A stretch of 64,000 nucleotides of DNA from Corynebacterium amycolatum (GTDB lineage: Bacteria > Actinomycetota > Actinomycetes > Mycobacteriales > Mycobacteriaceae). The position numbers were made by a program, and so were the translations under genes. The notes under the pieces are model-generated. The model had not been told where the DNA came from and searched no databases. It saw only the letters and a list, made by a program, of their open reading frames with translations. This document shows, piece by piece, positions 26,897 to 37,135 of this stretch; the stretch's first letter is position 1; each line of letters opens with the position of its first letter. Where the stretch lies: NCBI RefSeq assembly GCF_016889425.1, contig NZ_CP069513.1:1488001-1552000 (forward strand), read 5' to 3'.

Positions 26897-26902
26897 TATA
26901 GT
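26897..26902 (+). promoter_or_regulatory. TATAGT -10 box of plsC (leaderless start)
   Basis: TATAGT lies 8 nt before GTG 26911, and no Shine-Dalgarno is present. Confidence 0.65.
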
Positions 26903-26910
26903 TTTAAACT

Positions 26911-27702
26911 GTGAATAATCGCTGGTACAAGTTCTTTAAGTACATCCTCATTGGCCCTTGGCTGCGGATCTATAATCGCCCGTATTACATCGGTGGTGAG
27001 AAGATTCCTCAGGAAGGTCCAGCGCTGATGGCGTCGAACCACCTTGCTGTGATGGATCACTTTTTCTTCCCACTGGTCTGCCGCCGTCAGCTGACGTTCC
27101 TGGCGAAGGCAGAGTACTTCACCACGCCGGGCTTTGTCGGCGGTATTCAGAAGTTCTTCTTCTCCTCGGTGGGGCAGGTGCCGATTGACCGTACCTCTGG
27201 TGATGCAGCCCGCGATGCGCTGAATGCAGGCTTGAAGGTGCTGTCACGCGGTGATCTGCTGGGCATTTCTTTGGAGGGCACTCGTAGTCCGGATGGTCGA
27301 CTGTACCGCGGGAAAACCGGTGCGGCACGTGTAGCACTGGAGGCCGGTGTGCCGGTGTTCCCAATGGCGATGATTGATACGGAGAAGGCCAACCCGATTG
27401 GCTCGTGGATTCCTCGTCCGGTGAAGGTGGGCACGATTATCGGCGATCCGATTGATCCGTCGGAGTACAAAGCCAAGTACAGCGATGAGTATGAAGCGGC
27501 CAGGGCACTGACGGATGACCTGATTAAGGAAATTCAGAAGCTTTCGGGTCAGGAATATGTCGATGCCTATGCGACTGATGTGAAGAAGTCCTTGGAGGCC
27601 GGCAACGGCTATCCAGCGGGAACCGAGCCGGGGGGAGAGCTGACTTTTCCGGCTCCGGGGCCGAAGCCGACCCCTCGTCGCTGGTTCCGACGCGCTCGCT
27701 AG
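26911..27702 (+). CDS. plsC: 1-acyl-sn-glycerol-3-phosphate acyltransferase family protein
   Basis: This PlsC-type acyltransferase is expected to acylate lysophosphatidic acid or a related glycerolipid at the inner face of the membrane. The 263-residue protein has the HX4D catalytic motif at residues 44-49 (NHLAVMD). Block III is SLEGTRSPDG and block IV VPVFPMAMI. The C terminus is Pro/Gly/Arg-rich (PGPKPTPRRWFRRAR) and basic. GTG 26911 is 8 nt after TATAGT, so a leaderless mRNA is likely. Its location beside pimB' fits membrane glycolipid synthesis; the exact acceptor is unknown. Confidence 0.88.
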   Translation: MNNRWYKFFKYILIGPWLRIYNRPYYIGGEKIPQEGPALMASNHLAVMDHFFFPLVCRRQLTFLAKAEYFTTPGFVGGIQKFFFSSVGQVPIDRTSGDAARDALNAGLKVLSRGDLLGISLEGTRSPDGRLYRGKTGAARVALEAGVPVFPMAMIDTEKANPIGSWIPRPVKVGTIIGDPIDPSEYKAKYSDEYEAARALTDDLIKEIQKLSGQEYVDAYATDVKKSLEAGNGYPAGTEPGGELTFPAPGPKPTPRRWFRRAR

Positions 27703-27853
27703 AATAATAAGGCGCAGATAGTTTTCGCGACAGTGGGGCTGCACACTTCCTAAGGCGATTCGGTGCATGGGGAAGATTTGCTCGGTAGGGCTCCGCGGTC
27801 TTTTGGTCGCGAGGTAGCCGACGCGAGGCCGAGGCTGGAGAGGATTCCACACC

Positions 27854-28345
27854 GTGCGTTATTTTTATGACACCGAGTTTATTGAAGACGGCAAGACTAT
27901 TGATCTTGTCTCCATCGGTGTCGTAGCTGAGGACGGCCGCGAGTACTACGCGGTGTCTACCGAGTTCAACGAGAGCAAGGCTGGGCCGTGGGTGCGGGCC
28001 AATGTGCTCAATCAGCTGCCCAATCCCTCATCTCCGCTGTGGAAGAACCGGGACACGATCCGCGAGGAACTGCTGGCATTTTTCACCGAACCCGGTACGG
28101 GCAGTCCAGAGCTGTGGGCCTGGGTAGGCGCCTACGACCATATTGCGTTGGTGCAGCTTTGGGGCGATATGACCAAGCTGCCGCAGTTCATGCCGCGCTA
28201 TACCCGTGAACTCAAGCAGTACTGGGAGATGGCGGGCAAGCCACGGTTACCAAAACAGACTGCAGGTAAGCACGATGCGCTGGCAGATGCCCAGCACAAT
28301 CTGCTGAAGTTTCAAAAGATTGCCCAGAAGTTGCCGCTTGATTAA
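27854..28345 (+). CDS. Polyadenylate-specific 3'-exoribonuclease AS-like protein
   Basis: This short DEDD-family exonuclease resembles mycobacterial RNase AS (Rv2179c family), which degrades poly(A)-containing RNA. The 163-residue protein begins directly with the ExoI motif (D6, E8 in YFYDTEF). It has the ExoII aspartate in WAWVGAYDHIA, and ends with HDALADAQHN giving the ExoIII His and Asp. GTG 27854 has GAGAGGA upstream at a fitting distance. It lies between plsC and aroG in the same order as in mycobacteria. Confidence 0.87.
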   Translation: MRYFYDTEFIEDGKTIDLVSIGVVAEDGREYYAVSTEFNESKAGPWVRANVLNQLPNPSSPLWKNRDTIREELLAFFTEPGTGSPELWAWVGAYDHIALVQLWGDMTKLPQFMPRYTRELKQYWEMAGKPRLPKQTAGKHDALADAQHNLLKFQKIAQKLPLD

Positions 28346-28399
28346 GCAGCGGAATGCGAATATTTGGTGACCTGACTAACACCCTTCTGGCAGGGGCAC

Positions 28400-28405
28400 T
28401 ACAAT
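28400..28405 (+). promoter_or_regulatory. TACAAT -10 box of aroG (leaderless start)
   Basis: TACAAT is followed by 8 nt and GTG 28414. The -35 region is not obvious. Confidence 0.6.
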
Positions 28406-28407
28406 GA

Positions 28408-29799
<1,392 letters not shown>

Positions 29800-29836
29800 T
29801 TGCAACCAGCTCAGCTAGGTACAACTAGCCCAGCTA

Positions 29837-29876
29837 GTGCAGCACCGCACTCAGTAGAGCGCCGCACTTTTTTACA
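29837..29876 (+). terminator. Possible terminator of aroG
   Basis: GC-rich AGTGC/GCACT pairing and a related GTGCGG-type stem precede six T at 29870-29875, overlapping the pknL stop. Folding is imperfect. Confidence 0.45.
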
Positions 29877-32244
29877 GAGTGCTGACCGAAATGCTGTCAC
29901 CCGCCGTGGCCTTAGCGCCCGGTCGGGGTGACTGCAATACGATGCGATCGTCATCGTTCGCAGAGCCGTCGATGTCGAGCTGAAGATGCTGTTTCTCCGC
30001 TTCACGACGTGCCTGCGCAACAGTTTTACCCAGCAGCTGCGGAACCTTCACTGCTCTGGACACGGTCAGCGTGACAGTCGCATCATTGGGGTTAACCAGA
30101 CGACCTGCACTTGGTGAGACTGCGTCAACACGGCCGTAGTCGCGCGAGGAGGAGGACGCGTCCTTTACTTCGCTTACCTCAATGCCCTCGCGCTGCAGAA
30201 TTTGACGAGCAGTATCCTCCGACTTGCCCACTACATTGGGCACTTCGATGCCGTTGTTAATGGTCAACGTCACAGAACTACCGCGTTCGAGGCCAGTGCC
30301 TTCCTCAGGAGACACGGAAAGAACCTCTTCCGGCTCAGCAGAGGAGGAAAACTCCGCCGATACCTCCCGGACTTCCAGCCCGGCCTTGCTCAACAGCTCA
30401 CGAGCTTCATCCTCTTGAAGCCCCACGATCTTTGGCACCTTCACCGGTGCTGGACCCTGGGAGTAATGCACAGTCACAACTGAGCCAACTTCGACGGTCT
30501 GTCCTGGAGCAGGAACCGCAAAGACCAAGCCGCCCGTGGAGACATCATCGGAAAAGACGGGGTCTCCGACCTCTTCTTTCAACGTCCGCTTAGCTAGGGC
30601 AGCGCTGAACACTTCCTTTGAGTGGTTCGCGGGATATGCGGGCACAGTCGGGCGGCCAAGGCTGACCAGTACGCGAACATCATCACCGCGGACAACCCGC
30701 GCTCCAGCCAGAGGGTCCGAGCCAATAATCTGGGACACTGCGACATCGTTGTCGTAGCGCTCATCAACCACCGGTTCAAAGCCCGCCTCACTGATTGCGG
30801 TCATCGCCTGTGGTTGTGACAGCCCAGCGATAGAAGGCACTTCGCCGTAACGGCCAGAGCCCAGCCACCATGCGCCAAGCCCCATGCCCAACGTGGCAAC
30901 CAGGGCGATAATCAGCCACAATGCACATCCACGGCGCGTCCGCTGTCGGGTAGCTCGACGGCTCTTCGGCGTCTGAGTCTGAGCAGATCGCGGCTGCGGA
31001 TGCTGCGGGTGCTGTGCGCCCTGAGTGTCCGGCGGCAGCGGATATTCCGGAGCACCCGGGACGTCGGCTGGTACGAGAGCTCCACCAGACGGCTCCGGGG
31101 ATTCCCAGCCAGTGGGGTTGTACCCGTCATGGCGATTGAAAGTGCGTGTCCGCCCCGCATTCGGGTCGTCGAAATCATCGAAAATATTCGGTGGTCCCGG
31201 TGGTCGGGAAGAAACGGGGTTACCGGGTACGTCCGTCGAGAAGCCATAGCCGTCGTGACCGAAGCGCTCGGGTGCCGTCTCTGCGGTGCCGTGTCGGTCA
31301 TCGAAATGGTCGTTGCGCGGTCGGTGGAAGTCCTCTGTGAGCCCCTCCATGGCGGCAGCGTTGGCGGCTGCTGAATTTACGGGCGACGGCACGCGGAATG
31401 GGGGCAGCGCGAGCTTGTCCGCAATGTCTTCGAGGGCGTCACCGAATTCCTCGGCCGTCTCAAACCGATCCTCCGGCCTGCGGGAACAAGCGTGGGCGAC
31501 CAACTCGTCGAACTCCTCGGGAACGCCGTCGATGAGCTCCGAAGGTGGCGGGACATCTTCGTTCAATCGCTTCATGGCAACGCCCAGTGAGGAATCGGCG
31601 ATGAATGGAGTGGTGCCGGTAAGTAGCTCAAAGAGCAAAATACCCGCCGCATACACATCGGAGGCAGGGGAGATGGATTCACCCGTGACCTGCTCCGGAG
31701 CCAGATAAGCGACGGTGCCGACGATGACCGAGTTAGAGGTCACCTTGGCATCAGCGGCCGCGCGCACTAGACCGAAATCCGCCAGCTTCACCCGCCCGTC
31801 CGAAGCAATCAGCACATTTTCCGGCTTGATATCTCGGTGCACCATGCCGCGAGAATGCGCCACCGATAGAGCGCGCAGAACCGAGCGCATCACGACGGCA
31901 GCTGCATGCGGAGGCATCGGACCGCGCTGACGGAGCAGCTCGCGGAGGGTCCCCCCGTCGACGAATTCCATAATGAGGAACACATGTCCCGCCGGATCCG
32001 TGCCCTGGTCGTAGACGTTGACGAGCGACTCGTCATTGAGGTGCGCGACCGCGCGGGCCTCACGTTCGAAGCGGATGCGGAAAGATTCGTCGTCGACAAA
32101 ACGCGGATCCATGACCTTTGCGGCCACCCTGCGATCGAGCCGCAAATCGGTGGCGCAGTACACGGTGCTCATCCCACCGTGTGCGATGGTGGCTCCAATA
32201 CGGTAGCGACCATCGAGAATCTGCCCCTCGACAAGCTGCGACAT
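29872..32244 (-). CDS. pknL: Membrane Ser/Thr protein kinase with PASTA repeats (PknL)
   Basis: This is a one-pass receptor-type kinase of 790 residues. The cytoplasmic Hanks-type domain shows the glycine loop around residue 22, K43 (AAK), HRDIKPEN (136-143), DFG (156-158) and APEQ. A Pro/Gly-rich juxtamembrane region follows, then one transmembrane helix (LWLIIALVATLGMGLGAWW), and about five extracellular PASTA repeats that likely sense wall fragments. ATG 32244 with GGAAGG upstream is chosen; a 61-codon upstream extension is rejected. It is divergent from a homologue of Rv2175c, a known PknL substrate in M. tuberculosis, so the kinase-substrate pair is probably conserved. Confidence 0.94.
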   Translation of the reverse strand: MSQLVEGQILDGRYRIGATIAHGGMSTVYCATDLRLDRRVAAKVMDPRFVDDESFRIRFEREARAVAHLNDESLVNVYDQGTDPAGHVFLIMEFVDGGTLRELLRQRGPMPPHAAAVVMRSVLRALSVAHSRGMVHRDIKPENVLIASDGRVKLADFGLVRAAADAKVTSNSVIVGTVAYLAPEQVTGESISPASDVYAAGILLFELLTGTTPFIADSSLGVAMKRLNEDVPPPSELIDGVPEEFDELVAHACSRRPEDRFETAEEFGDALEDIADKLALPPFRVPSPVNSAAANAAAMEGLTEDFHRPRNDHFDDRHGTAETAPERFGHDGYGFSTDVPGNPVSSRPPGPPNIFDDFDDPNAGRTRTFNRHDGYNPTGWESPEPSGGALVPADVPGAPEYPLPPDTQGAQHPQHPQPRSAQTQTPKSRRATRQRTRRGCALWLIIALVATLGMGLGAWWLGSGRYGEVPSIAGLSQPQAMTAISEAGFEPVVDERYDNDVAVSQIIGSDPLAGARVVRGDDVRVLVSLGRPTVPAYPANHSKEVFSAALAKRTLKEEVGDPVFSDDVSTGGLVFAVPAPGQTVEVGSVVTVHYSQGPAPVKVPKIVGLQEDEARELLSKAGLEVREVSAEFSSSAEPEEVLSVSPEEGTGLERGSSVTLTINNGIEVPNVVGKSEDTARQILQREGIEVSEVKDASSSSRDYGRVDAVSPSAGRLVNPNDATVTLTVSRAVKVPQLLGKTVAQARREAEKQHLQLDIDGSANDDDRIVLQSPRPGAKATAGDSISVSTL

Positions 32245-32332
32245 AAACCAGCCTTCCCTATTCCAATCAGTTGCTTCCAACAAGTATATGGGGACGTACC
32301 TACCGCGAAGCCAACGCGCTAAAGTGACCAGT

Positions 32333-32698
32333 GTGAGAAAGATTCCAACTTGCCACGATGTCCTCAGCACCGACGAACCCACTCTTGCGCTGCCCGATGC
32401 CGCCGACCTCATTGGTGTCGCTGTCACCCGTATTCACGCATTGCTGCAGGAGGGGCGCCTTATTGCAGTCAACCGCGATGGCATCCCACAAATTCCCGCT
32501 CGCTTCTTCGAGGGCGACGAAGTCGCTCGTTTTGTTCCCGGCGCACTCGCTTTGCTTGCCGACGGAGGCTACTCGCGAGAGGAAGCGCTGGAGTGGCTGT
32601 TTTCCGAAGATGATTCTCTGCCTGGGCGTCCGGTGGATGCCCTGCACGGTCACCTCGCTCGCGAAGTGATGCGCCGCGCACAGGCTATGGCGTTGTAA
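32333..32698 (+). CDS. Rv2175c-like DNA-binding protein, likely PknL partner
   Basis: This 121-residue protein has a winged/helix-turn-helix N-terminal part (LPDAADLIGVAVTRIHALLQ) and a C-terminal helical domain with GGYSREEALEWLF, matching the Rv2175c family. In M. tuberculosis the homologue binds DNA and is phosphorylated by PknL on an N-terminal Thr. Here the N terminus has Thr residues (PTCHD, STDEPT) that could serve. GTG 32333 lies 7 nt after TAAAGT and lacks a Shine-Dalgarno. It is divergent from pknL, and the short 88-bp gap holds both promoters. A CGTCGGCAAGC site lies at 32554. Confidence 0.85.
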   Translation: MRKIPTCHDVLSTDEPTLALPDAADLIGVAVTRIHALLQEGRLIAVNRDGIPQIPARFFEGDEVARFVPGALALLADGGYSREEALEWLFSEDDSLPGRPVDALHGHLAREVMRRAQAMAL

Positions 32699-32726
32699 AA
32701 CCCGGACGGCGTCCCACGCCCGCGTC

Positions 32727-33713
32727 CTACGTCCCCGATAGCTCCTGTCGTAATCGCCCGGCCACTGCTGTGAAAAGCAGTGGGAGGGCGATTTTTGCTT
32801 TTCGAGCGCGTCCTACGTGAGCGCGTTGCGCAAAGACGTTGTAGTTCATGCGCTCAATTTCGCCGAGAATATCAGAGTAGAGAATCTCCGCGGCACGGAT
32901 AGCCTGACGCCCTGGCACCCCCAACATGTCCACGCCGCTGCTGGCTTCGGCATAGAGCGCGCGGTTGCGAGCGATGAAGTAGGCCAATGCCTGACGTACC
33001 GCCGGGGTCGTCTGTCCCGTGGCGGCGCAGTAGCCGATTTCCTCGGTACCCACTCCGAAGGCCTCCCACTCATTCAGCGGTAGGTAAATACGGTCACGGC
33101 GAAAATCCTCGGCGATGTCGCGGAGGAAATTTGTCACCTGAAAGGCTTTTCCCAGGCACTCTGCGTAGGGGGTGGCTTCCTCACAGGAGACCCCTGTGCG
33201 GGTGCCTAGGATGGGCATCATCTCAAGGCCGATGACTGCTGCGGAGCCCCACATATACGAGTCGAGCTGCTCCCATGTTTCAAAATGTGCAATATGGCAG
33301 GATGTGTCGGGCACGTCCATCAGCATGGAGTGAACAAAGTCCGCAGAGAGCTGTGGATCGATGTCGTAGTCGCGAAAAGTCTGTGCGGCCGCCGAGATGA
33401 CGGCACGGTCGCGGTCGCGGTGGACGTCGTCAAGCGAACCGATGACGACAGCTGAGTGGAAAAGCTCGCTCAAGCGTGTGACCGTGGCTTCGATGTGCGT
33501 GGGCGAGCGGTCGGCATCGGCGGGGCAGTCGACGTAGTCATCGACAATGCGCGCCCAGGCGTAGAGAGACCACACCGCACGCTGTTGGCGGGGTGTCAAA
33601 AGCCTCGTGGCCAGGGAATACGTGCGGCCGTGGGAGGCCATAATATCGCGGCAGAGCTCGTAGGACTGTGGCAGCGCGATGGTTGAGAGAGGCTGTGGGG
33701 TGGGCATGGACAA
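32727..33713 (-). CDS. crtB: Phytoene/squalene synthase family protein
   Basis: This trans-isoprenyl diphosphate synthase is expected to join two C20 (GGPP) units into phytoene. The 328-residue protein has both aspartate-rich motifs: DDYVD (residues about 57-61) and DIAED in NFLRDIAEDFRRDRIYLP, with the YALARIVDD-like context SLYAWARIVDD. It is the last gene of the idsA-crtI-mptA-crtB run and starts directly after the mptA stop. TTG 33713 is 8 nt from GAGG; ATG 33707 is the alternative. Whether the product is phytoene or a C30 compound cannot be told from sequence, but GGPP from IdsA makes phytoene likely. Confidence 0.88.
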   Translation of the reverse strand: MSMPTPQPLSTIALPQSYELCRDIMASHGRTYSLATRLLTPRQQRAVWSLYAWARIVDDYVDCPADADRSPTHIEATVTRLSELFHSAVVIGSLDDVHRDRDRAVISAAAQTFRDYDIDPQLSADFVHSMLMDVPDTSCHIAHFETWEQLDSYMWGSAAVIGLEMMPILGTRTGVSCEEATPYAECLGKAFQVTNFLRDIAEDFRRDRIYLPLNEWEAFGVGTEEIGYCAATGQTTPAVRQALAYFIARNRALYAEASSGVDMLGVPGRQAIRAAEILYSDILGEIERMNYNVFAQRAHVGRARKAKIALPLLFTAVAGRLRQELSGT

Positions 33714-35330
33714 CTATGTGACCTCGGTCGACCGCGGCAGGGGCGCCGCCGTGGAATCCGTGTCTGCGGCGGTTTTATCGTCGCGCCACGGGTACTTCCA
33801 GCTGAATTTTCCAGTGGTCAGCCAGCTGACGGCCAACCAGCCGAGAACGGTGATGATAACCATCCAGGGCACGTCGTAGAAGCGGTGATTGCCGCCGCCG
33901 GCGAACGACAGTGACAGGATGAATGTGAACAACACGGTGCCTTGAATCACCCATCGTGGCGGGCGAATTGTTCCCATGGGAGTCAACAAGCTGGCGTAGT
34001 ACCAGGGCAGTGCCACGGCATTAAAGACGCAGGCCACCACATAGGCGGCAATCATGCCAGCGACATTGTTACGAGGGGTGGATCGGAAGTAGAACCAGGA
34101 AATCACGAGCCCCACCAGCATGATGACAGAGGAGACCACGCGTGTGTGGCTGACGATGATGTTGAAACCGATGTCGTCGTTGAACCACGCCATGACGCCG
34201 GAGGTCACACCAGCGACCGCTGACGGTGCTGCCAGTGGGTTAATCACCTTGGTATTGCCACTGATTTCGGAGATCCAGCCCCAGCTTGAACCGGTCAGCC
34301 AGGTCACCACCGCAAGCGTGCCGACGCAGACTGCGACCAACACGATGCCAACACCGGCAATCGCCGGAATCTTCCGCAGCATCTTATGAAGCGTGGTGAT
34401 GGGCTCGCTCCTAGTCAGCACGATCCACACGACGAAGGGCAGCGCCAAGACAGCGGTGGCTTTCAGAGCGACGCCGATTCCGATGAGGACAGCAGCGATC
34501 AGACCACCCGGCAACCGCTCCATGCACAGTGCGGCGACGAGCGCCAAGCTGACCAAGCCGACCATCAGTGCTTCGTTGTGCATACCCGCAATCAGATGCA
34601 GTAGCACCAGTGGATTGAGCACTCCGAGCCACTGTGCGAAAGCCGGATTTGCTCCAAGCTCCCGGGCGATTCGCGGGATCGACCAGACAATGGCGGCGAA
34701 GCCCAGCAGGCACACCATGCGGTATAGAATCACACCGACGGTGATGTTGTCGCCGACAATCCGCGTGATGACCTCGCCAATTCCCAGATGCAGCGGGCCA
34801 TATGGGGTGGTGGTGTTCCGCCAGTCTGCGGATACCTCCAGCAGCATTGGCCCTGGATTGGCTGCAGCTCCCTCGGTGTAGGGATCAAACCCATCGCGGA
34901 CCATCGCGCCCTGCATGAGATACGAATAGACATCGCGAGAGAACAGCGGTGCGGCCAGCGCGAGGGGGATTGCCCAGGCCAACAGGATTGAATTAAACCG
35001 GCGCAACGTGGACTCATCGCCGCCAGTGCTCGCTATCGCCATAGCATCTGCTGTGGCTCCAGAAGGGGCAGAACCAGCCACAATGTCCCGGATAGTCCCC
35101 TTCGAGAACAGCAGTTCCCGCCCGATGCGCAGCCACGAGATAAGCAGCAGGGCGATACCTACCCAAATCACAATCTCACAGAAAATCTGACCGTGACCGT
35201 AGGTAATCCAGTCAAGTCCCAGAGCGTGGACAAGGCCGCCACGGTAGCGGTTCGCACCGGAACCGTAGGAGCCCAGAGCAATGAGGATGCCACCGTAGAC
35301 ACCCAGCTGAGCACTCCGCGATAAATTCAT
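33714..35330 (-). CDS. mptA: Polyprenyl-phosphomannose-dependent alpha-(1->6)-mannosyltransferase (MptA)
   Basis: This GT-C membrane glycosyltransferase extends the mannan core of lipomannan/lipoarabinomannan on the outer face using polyprenyl-phosphate mannose. The 538-residue protein has 12 or more hydrophobic helices. The first extracytoplasmic loop carries the usual GT-C acidic motif (FSRDVYSYLMQG). Position beside idsA, pknL and crtB follows mycobacterial Rv2174, which supports MptA rather than MptB. ATG 35330 has AGG only 5 nt away. Its stop codon abuts the crtB start, so they are co-translated. Confidence 0.88.
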   Translation of the reverse strand: MNLSRSAQLGVYGGILIALGSYGSGANRYRGGLVHALGLDWITYGHGQIFCEIVIWVGIALLLISWLRIGRELLFSKGTIRDIVAGSAPSGATADAMAIASTGGDESTLRRFNSILLAWAIPLALAAPLFSRDVYSYLMQGAMVRDGFDPYTEGAAANPGPMLLEVSADWRNTTTPYGPLHLGIGEVITRIVGDNITVGVILYRMVCLLGFAAIVWSIPRIARELGANPAFAQWLGVLNPLVLLHLIAGMHNEALMVGLVSLALVAALCMERLPGGLIAAVLIGIGVALKATAVLALPFVVWIVLTRSEPITTLHKMLRKIPAIAGVGIVLVAVCVGTLAVVTWLTGSSWGWISEISGNTKVINPLAAPSAVAGVTSGVMAWFNDDIGFNIIVSHTRVVSSVIMLVGLVISWFYFRSTPRNNVAGMIAAYVVACVFNAVALPWYYASLLTPMGTIRPPRWVIQGTVLFTFILSLSFAGGGNHRFYDVPWMVIITVLGWLAVSWLTTGKFSWKYPWRDDKTAADTDSTAAPLPRSTEVT

Positions 35331-35416
35331 GTCAACCTAAACAATCGATACATTGCTGATGCATTAATCCTAGTTGGTCAGTGACCACCGGCAGACATCC
35401 GGGAGACATTCAGGAG

Positions 35417-37117
35417 CTAAGGCGTTTCAAACCGCTGTGCCGCAAGTCGTCCAGAAATCATGACCGTCGGCACGCCAACTCCCGGTACCGTCGTCGATCC
35501 TGCCAGCGTCAGATTCTTTGGCATCTTCGGAGAGAAGTTGCGGGGGCGGAATGGCCCCGTCTGTCGGAACAGATGCGCCAGCCCAAACGGCGAGCCAACG
35601 CCCATGTCACGTTCTTGCCACTGTTGAGGGGTATCGATCCGACCGACTCGCCACTTCGTAGAGATCCCGGTCAGTCCGCGCCGCTCCAGCTCAGCGGTTA
35701 TGTTCGCGACGTAGTTCCCACCGATTCGCGACCAAATCAGATTGGCCGACTGCAAGTTGGGGCACGGCGCGAGCACGCTGACGGGCTCCCACTGCACGCC
35801 GTTCGCATCTGTGACGATACGCTCCGGCGCGCTCACCGCAGGCCGGGTGACCAGCAATGACGGGTCCGACATTAGCTTTCCATGACGCGGTGACGAGATT
35901 TCTTCAAAGGTCTCGTTCCACTTTTCGCCAAAGGAAATCAGGTGATGCCGTTTCGGCCACGTCGTCGTCTCCGAAACCGGAATCAGTCCGTGCGCCACCA
36001 CCGCCGATGGGGAAAATCGAACCGGGAACAGCCGCCGCGCTCCTGTCCGCTTTACGACGCTCCGAAGGCCTCGCCGCTTCGATGAGCTACTGGCGGCAGA
36101 GGTAGTCGCGTCGTGAAGCCAGCTCTGCACCACAGGTAAATCGGTAGTAGCGATGACGGCATCGGCGGGACGCTCGCCAGTTGATGTGGTGATGGCGGAG
36201 ACAAAGCCTGCCTCGTCGACTTTCAGTCCAGTGACTTCAACGCCGAAGTCGATGGTTCCGCCAGCTCGGCGGACGGCCTCGGCGAGCAGTTCGCTGACGG
36301 CGCCTATACCCGACCCGAATGCGGGGGAGTGTGGATAGTAAACCCCCATCGAGGTATCCATGTGGGAAATGCAGCCGTAGACCGCACGGGCCTTAGCAGG
36401 AGGTACACCTGCGTAAAGCGCCTGGAAGCTGAAAACGCGAGCGAGATCATTATCTCCGAGGAAGGCACGAATCTTAGGTTCGAGGGCGCCGAAGGCACCG
36501 AGTCGGAGGAGCGTAGTGAGGTCGCGAAGCGCGCCGGGCCCGGTGAATAGGTCCGTAACGCGGTCAAAGCTGCGGGACATGAAGTTGTCGAAGCAGGCAT
36601 TGAAGAGACTTTGCAGCCACGTGCGGAGTTTGCGGTAGCCGGTGACGGTGGAGTCAGAGGCGCCGAAGCGGGCGAGCTCATCGGCCATCATGTCTTCGTT
36701 GGAAAACACGTCGAGCCCGCCGCGGGTGGCAAATTCCGCACGGTAGGTGGGCGTGATTGGGGAGGCCGAAAAACCCGGGTCGATATCGCGCGCGTAGAGG
36801 CCGACGGCGGCGAGGGCATCGTCGACAAGCGAGGGCATGGTCCATACAGTTGCGCCAGTGTCGAAGACTGCGGTGAGCGATTGCTCGTCGATGTCGACGG
36901 TGACGGGTTCACTGGCGCAGCGTCCGCCGACGAAACTTTCCCGCTCGACAACGGTGACATCGTAGCCATCGGCGATGGCGTAGAGCGCGGCGGTAAGTCC
37001 AGACAGACCTGCGCCGATAATCGTCAGTCGTGGTTTGGTGCCCTTATGAGGACGAGTGACCGCACGTCGCAGGCGCGGGGAATTACTGGGGGCACGAGTG
37101 GGGGAAGCAGCGGGCAT
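35417..37117 (-). CDS. crtI: CrtI-type FAD-dependent phytoene desaturase
   Basis: This FAD-dependent carotenoid desaturase/oxidoreductase of 566 residues has the N-terminal dinucleotide-binding motif GAGLSGLTAALYA, the VVERESFVGGRC element, and the C-terminal LAGSTTVPGVGVPTVMISG motif of CrtI enzymes. The N-terminal 28 residues are basic and rich in Pro/Ser. It sits 18 bp after idsA and 86 bp before mptA on the same strand. The desaturation number, and thus the product colour, cannot be predicted. No cyclase, elongase or glycosyltransferase for carotenoids is present in this window. Confidence 0.86.
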   Translation of the reverse strand: MPAASPTRAPSNSPRLRRAVTRPHKGTKPRLTIIGAGLSGLTAALYAIADGYDVTVVERESFVGGRCASEPVTVDIDEQSLTAVFDTGATVWTMPSLVDDALAAVGLYARDIDPGFSASPITPTYRAEFATRGGLDVFSNEDMMADELARFGASDSTVTGYRKLRTWLQSLFNACFDNFMSRSFDRVTDLFTGPGALRDLTTLLRLGAFGALEPKIRAFLGDNDLARVFSFQALYAGVPPAKARAVYGCISHMDTSMGVYYPHSPAFGSGIGAVSELLAEAVRRAGGTIDFGVEVTGLKVDEAGFVSAITTSTGERPADAVIATTDLPVVQSWLHDATTSAASSSSKRRGLRSVVKRTGARRLFPVRFSPSAVVAHGLIPVSETTTWPKRHHLISFGEKWNETFEEISSPRHGKLMSDPSLLVTRPAVSAPERIVTDANGVQWEPVSVLAPCPNLQSANLIWSRIGGNYVANITAELERRGLTGISTKWRVGRIDTPQQWQERDMGVGSPFGLAHLFRQTGPFRPRNFSPKMPKNLTLAGSTTVPGVGVPTVMISGRLAAQRFETP

Positions 37118-37135
37118 GACTACGCAACACCTGGC

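Noticed and set aside
32762..32800. Hairpin CACTGCT/AGCAGTG near the crtB end
   Set aside because: It lies inside crtB coding sequence and the T run is too far from the stem for a clear terminator call.
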